Positions 8,901 to 16,276 of a stretch of 20,724 nt of DNA are shown piece by piece. Numbering within the stretch: the first letter of the stretch is position 1; every line of letters begins with the position of its first letter. The stretch comes from Halocafeteria seosinensis. Its lineage: Eukaryota > Sar > Bigyra > Bicosoecida. The DNA is taken from NCBI GenBank assembly GCA_001687465.1, contig LVLI01000908.1:1-20724 (forward strand), given 5' to 3'. Position numbers and translations under genes: made by a program. The notes under the pieces were generated by a model, which did not search any database, was not told where the DNA came from, and saw only the letters and a list, made by a program, of their open reading frames with translations.

Positions 8901-10488
8901 TTCTTGCGAGGCGTGTGGGAAAATGGCAAAAAATCTGGCAATATTTGGAGTGTCCGTAGTAATCTTGATCTCCGTTGTAATTGCGCTTGCGCATAGATCT
9001 CACAAGGATTCAGTAAGTACAATGGAAGAGGATAGTGACTCAGACAGCGATTTCGAACACCGTAATTTAAAATCCACTTTGAATGCGTCCCAGGCGATGA
9101 GTCATTCCGAAAACGTCTCATCACATTCTGCGGTACTGAAGGCTATCCATTTCCTGGTTTTACTGGTGTTGGACTACTTACAAGTCAATGCAATTATTCA
9201 TTCAATGAAGATTTCGCCGTTTAGGGGCACAGCCTCCTGGTTCAATAGCCTTTCGGCTGCAGCAACAATGAATCCTGCAACAGCGGGGGCACTTCCGTGT
9301 CTCACCGGCTCTGTACCAGTCTATACTACGTTGACGATCATGGCATCACCGATAGCAATTGCTGTATTCGCGGTTTGTGCTCAAGCATTGGTTACGAATT
9401 GGGAAAAGGATAAGCGAGAACGATTTCCAGTAAGATTTTGGCTCAAGAATACGGTGGTGTCGGCAATAAGTCTTCTAAATCTGGTGCATATGTCTGTTAC
9501 TCAAGCGACCTTGCGGAGTTTCGAAAAATATGAATTTGAAATTGACAATTCAGCCAGAGCGAAGATGGATCTTGGTTTGCGCACAGATAGCGAAAAATAT
9601 CGGCTACTGTACAGCTCAGCGATAGTGTCTCTCGTTGTATTTATCTTAGGATATCCTGTGTCTTTGACAGTGTACTACATCAGCAGATTTCGTCGCATGA
9701 GGACTCCCGCAGATGCCGCACTTCTGCGTCGCCTAACGGGAGGATATACGTTACAGAGATATGGTTTCCTTTGGGAAAATATTGTTATTTCTCGAAAAAC
9801 CCTCCTACTATGCGTTGCTGTGTTTGTATCCGAACCACTGGAGCAACTTGCGTTTTCAACAACCATACTTTTAGGATCCTTGGCAGTTGTTTACCAAATG
9901 GATCCTTACCCGTTTCGTGTTGTAACACTACTCGAAGGACTCGTGGTATTGCTTTCTGTCCTAAACTGCTCCATGGGTGCACTTATATACACCTTGTCAA
10001 AAGAATCGTATGGATTCCATGAAGGAACTATCTTGTCGCTAACTAACACAGAGCGGAGTGTCGTAGCATTTCAGGTCGGTTTTATGTTTGTCGCCCTGAT
10101 TGTGTTACTGTACTTGTCCCCTGGTGCAGTCCGGCGCCTAAACCATATATTTTCAGAAAGAGTACTGCAGAAATGTTCTGAGTGTCTAGTGAGACGACGA
10201 GAACGACTGAGTTTGAAAACTTCATGCGTACATGTCGTGCATCGCAGTACATCGAAAGCCCATCAGTCAGTTGAAGTGCGGGCCACAGATCCAATTGAGG
10301 GTAGTCATGTTGTTACTTACAGTCAAAACCCCGCATTCCTTCCATTATTCATTCAGGCTGGAGCAGTTGAATCTGAGACGGTATCATTGAATGGGGAAGG
10401 GAGAACCTCCCCGAAAAGGCTTCGTTACCTGCGGAGAAGGACAAGTCACCGCAGAGTTAGAGGACCTCTACGGATTCAGAAGTCCTAG
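5956..10488 (+). CDS. Ser/Thr-rich stalk, Cys-rich module and multi-pass membrane protein (C-terminal half of the split receptor-like gene)
   Basis: The frame from ATG 5956 encodes 1,510 residues, and the frame is already open from 5935, directly after the TAA. Residues 1-290 are a mucin-like Ser/Thr/Pro stalk. About 290-830 form a large beta-rich-looking ectodomain. About 831-985 hold some 19 cysteines in a TNFR/GCC2-GCC3-like pattern (CSPCSPGTF, ICEDC, SSCYPC, PVCNEC). Membrane segments follow near 993-1013, then 1059, 1120, 1161, 1217, 1278, 1322 and 1369. A Ser/Asp cluster (SDSDSDFEH) lies after the first. A basic cytoplasmic tail of roughly 115 residues ends the protein. This Cys-rich plus multi-pass layout is known from large uncharacterised surface proteins of algae and stramenopiles. 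The product has no signal peptide of its own, which argues that it depends on the upstream GLUG half. A receptor or adhesion role is inference. Confidence 0.75.
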   Translation: MSTPSFAPTSSETSTSSSTPSNTATVSPSQSQTVTNSPTETSSSTPSNTETVSPSQSQTATKSPTETSSSTPSNTATVSPSQSQTVTKSPTETVTPTITSSSTSSPTVTHSRTKTVTALETRTSTLTASCTPSRSQTITRGATHTVTPTTTVTSTSTPTFTRTRKQTASISATPTSTFTPSFTSTLSPSQTQTVTQTATACSTTTTTPTTSVTSSSTTSPSSLGSTTNLGTTSPSPTHTASDTSKASESSSQSTSITSTVLQSVSPNFPSNPPPSSSSIPSLAPVSSGNPLLVRPRELRLSQTRGLANGENVLTQYVFLTAGAGHEVQWRLSTAAASAFVKLPRTETIEHEGGVVDLQRNISVLIDSAPAGTSRFSIFVIFSKLFASRSEMETVATFPIGVNLTITEANPAIDDNTLDVSRSSSESEVTVPLFILNFGDHGFQFNVSLFTDAGVKIEEGSEYWVTHPLIDFVESQETIELPLTFFPQRVSGLGVFRGWMLVATNAWHSESAYVGLPSAADFPPSLNLETKGVRAYFWIRIRFTVTSIFVCRSFRTNIMLAPYETVKFHLEVLNTEARPITVKLRDFSVTTSIKSHIAHGGAREHAIFPLHYEVDPARAILLAPWLTVKPALLHLQRGVSKVIDVQLSYPKRLLEIQREGKEEEIYLSPGDFALSFALNVYLKGLTAALPTGIFEETFSFSNIPGIASPYYSSLSLDDNSLISGGTTTCFVKFLDSFGYGPATMIVPTSSEILNAAGDYYDNRKLHIILMGVSPGVISWVSFQSSTVPGDTVSSLKFQVSATGAGLVQLDVRIGNTSVVASPAEINVRLITCNGTHEEPHISGSFCVCQEGFHRTETQQCSPCSPGTFKADASNGKICEDCRPNHFSEWASSSCYPCVERGVLCAAGALKLQGGIWCEECALGTARQYIVHKLQHHEEVVFHKCIPSSSCIVDSHNFSTTCADGYQGPVCNECASGFTKVQDGSCEACGKMAKNLAIFGVSVVILISVVIALAHRSHKDSVSTMEEDSDSDSDFEHRNLKSTLNASQAMSHSENVSSHSAVLKAIHFLVLLVLDYLQVNAIIHSMKISPFRGTASWFNSLSAAATMNPATAGALPCLTGSVPVYTTLTIMASPIAIAVFAVCAQALVTNWEKDKRERFPVRFWLKNTVVSAISLLNLVHMSVTQATLRSFEKYEFEIDNSARAKMDLGLRTDSEKYRLLYSSAIVSLVVFILGYPVSLTVYYISRFRRMRTPADAALLRRLTGGYTLQRYGFLWENIVISRKTLLLCVAVFVSEPLEQLAFSTTILLGSLAVVYQMDPYPFRVVTLLEGLVVLLSVLNCSMGALIYTLSKESYGFHEGTILSLTNTERSVVAFQVGFMFVALIVLLYLSPGAVRRLNHIFSERVLQKCSECLVRRRERLSLKTSCVHVVHRSTSKAHQSVEVRATDPIEGSHVVTYSQNPAFLPLFIQAGAVESETVSLNGEGRTSPKRLRYLRRRTSHRRVRGPLRIQKS
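5998..6231 (+). repeat. Three tandem 78-bp repeats in the mucin-like stalk
   Basis: Units 5998-6075, 6076-6153 and 6154-6231 are nearly identical. Each encodes 26 residues of the form TSSSTPSNTATVSPSQSQTV plus TxSPTE. The differences are a handful of substitutions (for example Ala/Glu, Val/Ala, Asn/Lys). The high identity contrasts with the old GLUG array and suggests recent expansion or copy-number change. Confidence 0.9.
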
Positions 10489-10924
10489 CAGGTAGTGGGC
10501 GACTGTCCGCGACCTCCTCCTGCAGAGGCTCCAATTTGCTTGTCGCTTGTCGAAACACTCTTTTCAATCCGGAGTTGAGTAGGCCAACCGCGATTGAGTA
10601 TCCGATTGAGTATTTCAGCTACGAGGGAGGGCGCATACCGCTCCTCGTTAAGAGGATGCGGTCAACTCCCGGCAGGGGCTAGAAGAGTTGAAGAGTTAGA
10701 GAAAGTAAGTGTAGTACCATAAAAGTTGATTTGTCACCGTTTGCTCAAAGGAGTACGTTGTCAAGGCTTTGTGCATGTGTCCAGATCAAACGCACTATCC
10801 AGGAAGACTACCCTGATATCACGATCATTTGTATCCCTACAGACGTGACAGTGCGCTGTGGGCTATCTGTCACACATATGTATGTGTATTTGTCACATAC
10901 ATAAGATAGGAAGATGTTTGGCAA
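10489..10924. other. Non-coding spacer between the receptor gene and its decayed copy
   Basis: No gene is visible. There are short direct repeats (ATTGAGTAT near 10583-10612, GAAGAGTT near 10683) and one perfect hairpin at 10877-10903. Confidence 0.5.
10877..10903. repeat. Perfect 10-bp stem-loop
   Basis: TATGTATGTG at 10877-10886 pairs with CACATACATA at 10894-10903 across a 7-nt loop. It lies about 20-50 bp upstream of the recognisable start of the decayed copy. Its function is unknown, and it could be a chance AT-rich hairpin. Confidence 0.4.
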
Positions 10925-11385
10925 TAGGTGTTTAAATCTGGTTCACATGTCTGGAAAAGTATGAATGAGAAATTGGGAATTCAGCTAGGGGTGACTCTAG
11001 AGCTTGCTATGCAAGCCGAAAATGACAGCTAACGCACGGTGCAGAGCATAGTTCAGCGATAGTGTCTCTCGTTCTGTTTGTCTTGAGATATCCGACATTT
11101 TTGGGTTGCTACTATATCCGCAGGTTCCATAATATGAGGACATGAGGGGATGCTGCACTTCTGCTTCAGAAGTTCTGAGTAGCCTTGCACGAGGGTATTC
11201 GTTACAAAGGTTCGGGTTTCTTCGGGAGAATGTTGCGATTTCACGTAGACGTCACCTGTATGCGTTGCTGTGTTTGTATCCGAACCCATACATGTAGAGC
11301 AACTTGCGCTTGCAACCATGATCCTTTTAGGGTCCTTTCAAGCTTCTTTGTTGTCTTTTTCCAGATGGACCTTTAACACTCCCAC
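10925..11385 (+). pseudogene. Decayed duplicate of the multi-pass membrane domain of the upstream gene
   Basis: This stretch aligns colinearly with about 9470-9925 of the intact gene at an offset near 1,440-1,460 bp. Shared blocks include CAGCGATAGTGTCTCTCGTT (11054 versus 9617) and TGCGTTGCTGTGTTTGTATC (11261 versus 9811), with many shorter matches in order between them. The copy has a deletion near 10955 (parent sequence around 9500-9525 is missing), frameshifts, and in-frame stops such as the TGA after ATGAGGACA. It cannot encode the domain. Only the TM4-TM6 part is recognisable; the rest is missing or too diverged. A PTTQLPSQS-coding scrap near 11480-11520 could be a remnant of stalk sequence but is too short to claim. 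Confidence 0.85.
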
Positions 11386-12776
11386 GCTGTAGCACACCGC
11401 TCACAGAAGTCGGTATCGACCTTCATGCCATTTACAACATCTACGATTACCATGCAGTCCAAGCAGCTCCACTTAGCGCGACCGTGACTCCAACAACGCA
11501 ACTTCCCAGTCAGTCCCGCCCTAGAATTCCTCGTAGCTTGATGTGGCAAAGAGATATCCGTTAGTTTGATGAGCCAATCTAAGTCATATGTGGGCCTCTA
11601 CGAAGTGTACCTGTCCAGCGAAAAATCTCTTCGGAGATCAGGAGGATGGTTGTCCATATGGTTATCTGGCAAACTCTGGTCGTCCATTTCTTTCCCGGCT
11701 TAGTCATGCGGCAACATCGTTCATACGCGCTTCCAATGAACTTAAAGTCTGGAACAGGCAATTTAAGAAGACCAGGTTTTGCCACGTACTCAACTAGTCA
11801 CTCGGGCCGAGTGACTGGCCGAGTCTTACAACGAAGTGGAACTTCACCTCTTCTTCGGATTCTACTCGAAGTTGAGCCTGGAACTCAAACAGGATTGTTA
11901 TGTTTGGGTAGCTGTACCACATACTGTATATATATATACCAGCACTACCGAGAACCAGTACCCTCTTAATGGTACCGCACTTCTGCTAAAATTACTTTGA
12001 ACCGAAGAAAGAAGCTGATACAGTGACACACAAATCAGTCGTATCCAGCAATGCGCAGCATATGTTTGTTGCGTGAGACGAAGAACAGTGTATCGAATGA
12101 CAAGGTCGTAGAATCGGCGCTTCTTCACAAGGTCTGCGGCATGGTGCGGAAAACGGCGTCAGAAAGGCGCCGCACTTCTGATATTCTGTTCTTATTATCT
12201 CTTCATGCTGTCATAGACGCTAAAACTGAATTGATATAAATCTATAAGAATTTGTCTATCTATTATTCTTTCAAATTTCCAGTACGATACCGCTGAATTG
12301 GGATATAGAGGAGGTATCCTCCCAGGGTCGTTCATTCCAAATCGCTTTTTGAAAGGCGAGAAATCGGCGGAGGATGCGAAGGCGTAGCCCCATTGTACGA
12401 AACAAAAATGGCAAAACCATGCACATGATGAAACTCAGAATCACATGATCACCCTCATTCGAATCTGGATGTACCATGAATTACACAAATCGCGCAACAA
12501 ACTGAAGAACCTGGTAGGCCGCCAACCAGCATCTGGGATCCATTCCGATAATACACGTCTATAGCAACTTCACTAAAAGGATTGCATTCAAATGAAGACC
12601 GCGGATACGCCAGGATTTAGTTATTCGTGGGATGCCTTTGAGTGAAGCTTGCCTGAGCCATGATACAGCCGAAGAGATATACAGGGAAAGCTTGGCCGGA
12701 AGCCGAGTGGATTCCTGAGTTTCTTCACAACTGCACTTGCGAAGCATCCAAGCAGCATGGATAACAATACAAATAA
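11386..12776. other. No supportable gene; decayed or non-coding stretch
   Basis: Open frames here are short and in conflict on both strands (11579-11785 minus, 11646-11969 plus, 12271-12477 minus, 12559-12747 minus). The last two have some hydrophobic character and might be remnants of membrane-protein exons, but I could not align them to the intact gene with confidence. A short TA tract lies near 11928-11940. Confidence 0.5.
11796..11816. repeat. Perfect 10-bp palindrome with a 1-nt centre
   Basis: AGTCACTCGG and CCGAGTGACT flank a single G. Part of the arm (GGCCGAGT) repeats immediately downstream at 11818. It could be a protein-binding site or cruciform. There is no gene context to assign a role. 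Confidence 0.5.
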
Positions 12777-12779
12777 TTG

Positions 12780-13342
12780 TATGCAGAGACTCTTTTCCGG
12801 AGTATCCAGAAGGCTACTTCAATAGTGGGTCGCCAATTCGCCCATCTCGTAACGTTGAGCAAGAGTGAAAACTGCCCTCTTTTCTACGATGCTGCTGCCA
12901 TATATGATGACAGAACGAGACAATCTTTGGCGGGCTACAGCCCGGAGGAACTCAAACAAATGTGCAAAGTTAGCGGTTTGCCTGTTTACGGTACAAAGCT
13001 TGTACTCACGACTGCACCAATACCGGCGGGAGGATACTGAGGATGTTGACGACTGTCACCAAGAAGAGGGAGCTACTTAGCCCACAAATGAGTCAGTATT
13101 GGTGAAATAAAGATGGCCATGGCACCTACTATAACGTATCAAGACGCTCTAGTGGAAACCAAGCGGATCGAGCTCCCCGTTCTATCCAAACTGGCGACTC
13201 TGAGCACGATAGCGAGTCCGTAGAAGCTTCAATGGAGCCAGATGAAACATCTTCAGAAATATATGGCAGTGCAAGCGCTCACCCCATCTTCAATAATGGA
13301 CGTCATGCGTACAGACGAGCAGATCTTGGTTATCAGACACGT
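12780..13342 (+). pseudogene. Frameshifted SAP-domain fragment plus acidic Ser-rich open frame
   Basis: In one frame, codons near 12927-12998 give LAGYSPEELKQMCKVSGLPV followed by YGTKL, a good match to the SAP motif, a helix-extended-helix DNA-binding module. The second SAP helix (SRLHQYRREDTEDVDD) is readable only in another frame, from about 13003. A -1/+1 shift therefore splits the domain, and no GT-AG intron I tried repairs it. No ATG precedes it in frame. From 13106 a third frame stays open to 13351 and encodes an acidic Ser/Glu-rich linker (TGDSEHDSESVEASMEPDE). It reaches a consensus donor (CGT|GTGAGT, 13343). This is probably the remnant of a SAP-containing gene, possibly related to, or once the 5' end of, the ATPase-nuclease gene at 14222. 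Confidence 0.5.
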
Positions 13343-13804
13343 GTGAGTTAGGAGCCGCACGTATTGTCCGAACGTTTGTGGCCGTAGAAGCCGCACGTGC
13401 TCTCCCTGACGTTGCACCCAAGCGTTGCCGCCTCATTCTTCGCTCTTCGTACGACCCTGAGTGTGCAGTCCATCCATCCATAAAGCAAAACAGTAAGCCC
13501 TGGAACAGTTGCTGTACCCACACCGAAACGCAATCATCGTGACAGTAACCTTTAGAGTGTACAGAATATCTCATTACCAATACATGTAACGTGTAACATG
13601 TGGTACCGCAAACTTTACGTCTCTATAAAGTGTTGAGATTTGTGTTGACCAAACATCAGACTGGATTATAATTATCCTGCACACAGGGTCAACGGCAAGG
13701 GAGTGTATGACCGTTCATGCCCTAACCCGTTGGTATGTGTGTCTGAGTGGCATGGATTTCCCGGTCGGAAATTCGGACCAGTCATCCCGGTCAGCGAGAA
13801 GAGG

Positions 13805-13840
13805 CAAGTTGTTCCCGTTCGAAGAACGGGCGGCAACTTG
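13805..13840. repeat. Interrupted stem-loop (7 + 7 bp)
   Basis: CAAGTTG (13805-13811) pairs with CAACTTG (13834-13840), and CCCGTTC (13814-13820) pairs with GAACGGG (13824-13830). A small internal loop separates the stems and the terminal loop is GAA. The inner arm contains GTTCGAA, like a tRNA T-loop, but no tRNA can be folded around it. The hairpin abuts the TA tract directly. Confidence 0.55.
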
Positions 13841-13886
13841 TATATATGTATACCATATATATATATATATACCATATATATATATA
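13841..13886. repeat. Imperfect TA dinucleotide tract
   Basis: About 46 bp of alternating TA/AT are interrupted by GTATACC and ATACC. It is a simple-sequence repeat, likely length-variable. Confidence 0.8.
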
Positions 13887-14073
13887 CGGTATGCGGTTAA
13901 AATGGTACGTTCTAGTTTCATATAAACCCGTCAACCTTGGGATATCAGGGAGCACTCCTTACGGAGAACTACAAAAAGGATGGGGACACCCATATAGGGA
14001 AGACGGACTGGGTTAACCTGTCTAGGGGAGCTGATCCTCGTTGGCAAGTCATTCAACTTCCTTTTATAAGCTG

Positions 14074-14083
14074 TATATAAAGG
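14074..14083 (+). promoter_or_regulatory. TATA-like box upstream of the ATPase-nuclease gene
   Basis: TATATAAAGG is a good match to a TATA element and lies about 150 bp upstream of the ATG at 14222. If the gene is transcribed from here, the long upstream intron model is unnecessary. AT-rich context makes a chance match possible. Confidence 0.35.
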
Positions 14084-14221
14084 CTATGGTCTCATGGATA
14101 CCTTTGTTCGTAGATTGAGTGAAGGATATATCCGTATAAGCCGTGGCTCCGTGTGTGTACGGAGGGAAGGTGTTGAAATGAGTGTCTTCTGACGAACATA
14201 TCGATCTCTATTAAACACCCG

Positions 14222-16276
14222 ATGATGATGATGATGTGTATTTATCCTACGTGTCCCAATTACAAGCCTCTATTACCTTCTGTACAATTGTATAATGCCT
14301 ATGTATACAGCCGCCTAAGAAAGGACCTAAACGCAGTGGAGCGGCCGCTTCATCATCTGAACAGAGTACAAACGAAGACATCACACCGACGACTCGGGAT
14401 CCCCCCAGAGAAAGAGATGGAGCCGCTTCATCATCTGATGCCGATCAAGACGACTCAGGATCCCCCAAACCATGGGCCTCAGAAGTTTTTCCCTATTAGT
14501 ACAGCGGTTGAGCCCGACCTGCACTACCATTTGATTCCCACATTATGGTCGGATCGTCTTCAGAGAGTCGTTCCTGCGTCAGATGCCATTAGCCAAATCG
14601 TCGCGAGACGGGGAGAGTGGTTCAGAATCTACGGACCCCGACAGTCCGGCAAGACTACCGCTTTGACGTGGGCAGCGAAAGCCTTACACCAGACCAAAAA
14701 ATATGTTTGCGTATACTGGAACTTACAGTCGATCAAACCTCCCGAAGTTGGTCCCGAAAACCGTGAGGTAAAGATCGGCTTTGATTTGGACCTACTGACT
14801 GAGTTAATGTATGGTGTCAGGGCAGCCCAAGCGAACGGCCACCTTCGTGAAGGATTTGACTCCGAAGCCGTGTATAACGAGCTTTTGGCTGCGAATAGTA
14901 GGGCTGGCACGCGCGTCAGGGACTATCTAACACGTCTGGCGCAATTCGTGGAAGGTCAGAAGAAACAGACGCTCGTCATCTTTGTTGATGAAGTTGACTC
15001 CCTTGCAACTGACAAGGAGAATGCTCCTTGGATGAACTACTTCCTTGAAACCCTCCGGATGCTGCATAATAATATTGCGAGCAGTACGCCCGCACCGAGC
15101 TCCATAGGGCTATGTGCGTTGTATGACATTTCGCAAGTGGTTCCTCGATCTTCACCGTTCAATAACGTCAATAGATGGTTACATCCCGTTTTCTGGAACA
15201 AAAGCGATTTACAGAAAATGTTGCAGCAATATGCTGACGATTCCGGACGAATAATTGAGAACGACGTTGTGGAAGCAATCATGTATGAAGTAGCAGGTTA
15301 TCCATGGTTTTGCAACTACATTATGTCATTAGTGGCCGATATTCCTGATGCGAACCCTGTTAAAGCGTGGCATGTGAAGTTGGTGGTGCAGCAATTGTAC
15401 CGACGTCGAGTTTCCGGAATTTCTTCTTTGGAGACCCGGCTCAAACATGACTTGCGTCTTCGCAATCTAGTGATGAAAATGAGTCTGGGGCTGGTACCCA
15501 CAAGAGATGAGGAGAAGGTAGGGTTGGAACTTGGCGTGATTCGGGAAGTTGAAGAAGCGCAATACGACTTCTCTGGCAACATGATTCGTGAGTGTTGTTT
15601 TCGGTGGTTGGCGGATGATTTAGAGACGACTGACTTTGAACTCAACGAAGCCCGTAAATCTTGCATCAAGCACGATAATGTTGACTGGGAAAAAATGATG
15701 GAACGGTTTCTTGTGCTGCACATGCACCCTTGCGTCGCCCTAGTTCTTCGGCATTTGGTCGCTAACAAGCGGAGAACTTCACCTCAGCAGAACATTTTCA
15801 ATTGGTTGGAGCGTGGGCGAAAGGACGTCGTTAGAGAAGAATTTTTCACAGATCTTGCAAGATGTGGGTATGCAAGGCTTCTAAATGGGGATAGCCGCGG
15901 CATGGTGATTACTGAACAGCCTGCAGAGGACGGCAAAAAGCCTGATTGCCTTTTGCATCGTACTTTGAATAATAGCATCCGCGTTCGCGCAATTGTAGAG
16001 CATAAACTTGCCAGGCCGCTCGAGGTGAACCAACCCGTCGATATCGAAGAAATTAATAAGAAAATGGAGGAGGCTGTAAAGGACCTAGCAGCGTACTATC
16101 GAACATATCGCGTGGATACTCACGCGCTCCTGGCAGTGGTGTATGCACCGAGCGCCGCGACTCCGAATCCGCAGTTCAAACAGTTCAGTTGTAGTATCAT
16201 TAAAGATGAAAAACGCTTCGGTGATGTACCGGTGTACAAAATCGTGTTTCGAATCGATTTGGGACCCAGCGGCTAA
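14222..16276 (+). CDS. P-loop ATPase fused to a PD-(D/E)XK nuclease
   Basis: The single-exon frame encodes 684 residues from the first of five Met codons. The ATPase core has Walker A GPRQSGKTT (138-146) and Walker B LVIFVDEVD (251-259). SPFNNVN and the AGYPWF segment follow, as in AAA_35/STAND-like ATPases where a helical or winged-helix lid comes next. Near the C-terminus, Pro574-Asp575 and Glu593-His-Lys595 after a beta strand (RVRAIVE) form the PD-(D/E)XK nuclease signature. NTPase plus restriction-fold nuclease is the core of Crinkler/CR-type eukaryotic proteins and of related transposon-derived families. The function here is unknown: a DNA-directed or host-conflict role is inference. 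The first ~85 residues look out of frame. The +1-shifted frame across 14311-14490 gives a better Ser/acidic linker and joins the ATPase frame if the T5 run at 14486-14490 were one base shorter. The true start is therefore uncertain. Confidence 0.75.
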   Translation: MMMMMCIYPTCPNYKPLLPSVQLYNAYVYSRLRKDLNAVERPLHHLNRVQTKTSHRRLGIPPEKEMEPLHHLMPIKTTQDPPNHGPQKFFPISTAVEPDLHYHLIPTLWSDRLQRVVPASDAISQIVARRGEWFRIYGPRQSGKTTALTWAAKALHQTKKYVCVYWNLQSIKPPEVGPENREVKIGFDLDLLTELMYGVRAAQANGHLREGFDSEAVYNELLAANSRAGTRVRDYLTRLAQFVEGQKKQTLVIFVDEVDSLATDKENAPWMNYFLETLRMLHNNIASSTPAPSSIGLCALYDISQVVPRSSPFNNVNRWLHPVFWNKSDLQKMLQQYADDSGRIIENDVVEAIMYEVAGYPWFCNYIMSLVADIPDANPVKAWHVKLVVQQLYRRRVSGISSLETRLKHDLRLRNLVMKMSLGLVPTRDEEKVGLELGVIREVEEAQYDFSGNMIRECCFRWLADDLETTDFELNEARKSCIKHDNVDWEKMMERFLVLHMHPCVALVLRHLVANKRRTSPQQNIFNWLERGRKDVVREEFFTDLARCGYARLLNGDSRGMVITEQPAEDGKKPDCLLHRTLNNSIRVRAIVEHKLARPLEVNQPVDIEEINKKMEEAVKDLAAYYRTYRVDTHALLAVVYAPSAATPNPQFKQFSCSIIKDEKRFGDVPVYKIVFRIDLGPSG
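14344..14466 (+). repeat. Two imperfect direct repeats in the 5' part of the ATPase-nuclease gene
   Basis: GCCGCTTCATCATCTGA occurs exactly at 14344-14360 and 14422-14438. A second shared block, GACGACTC(G/A)GGATCCCC, occurs at 14388 and 14449. In the shifted frame both encode AASSS...acidic...DPP/GSP linker sequence, which fits slippage within a low-complexity coding linker. Confidence 0.75.

Larger units (their letters stand above)
13343..14073. other. Non-coding stretch with hairpin and TA tract
   Basis: No gene is visible. The stretch holds a stem-loop at 13805-13840 and a TA-rich tract at 13841-13886. If the GTGAGT at 13343 and the TATACAG ending at 14310 were used together, all of this would be one 968-nt intron, much longer than the others in the window. 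Confidence 0.4.

Noticed and set aside
12271-12777. Minus-strand hydrophobic frames as a second membrane-domain relic
   Set aside because: They look membrane-like, but I could not align them to the intact receptor beyond chance.
13805-13840. Possible tRNA T-arm (GTTCGAA loop)
   Set aside because: No acceptor, D or anticodon arms can be formed around it, and the loop geometry is wrong.
13343-14310. 968-nt intron joining the SAP/linker remnant to the ATPase-nuclease gene as an annotated gene model
   Set aside because: Borders and phase fit, but the length is far outside the other introns, a TATA-like box lies inside, and two frame breaks remain. It is kept only as a hypothesis in the findings.
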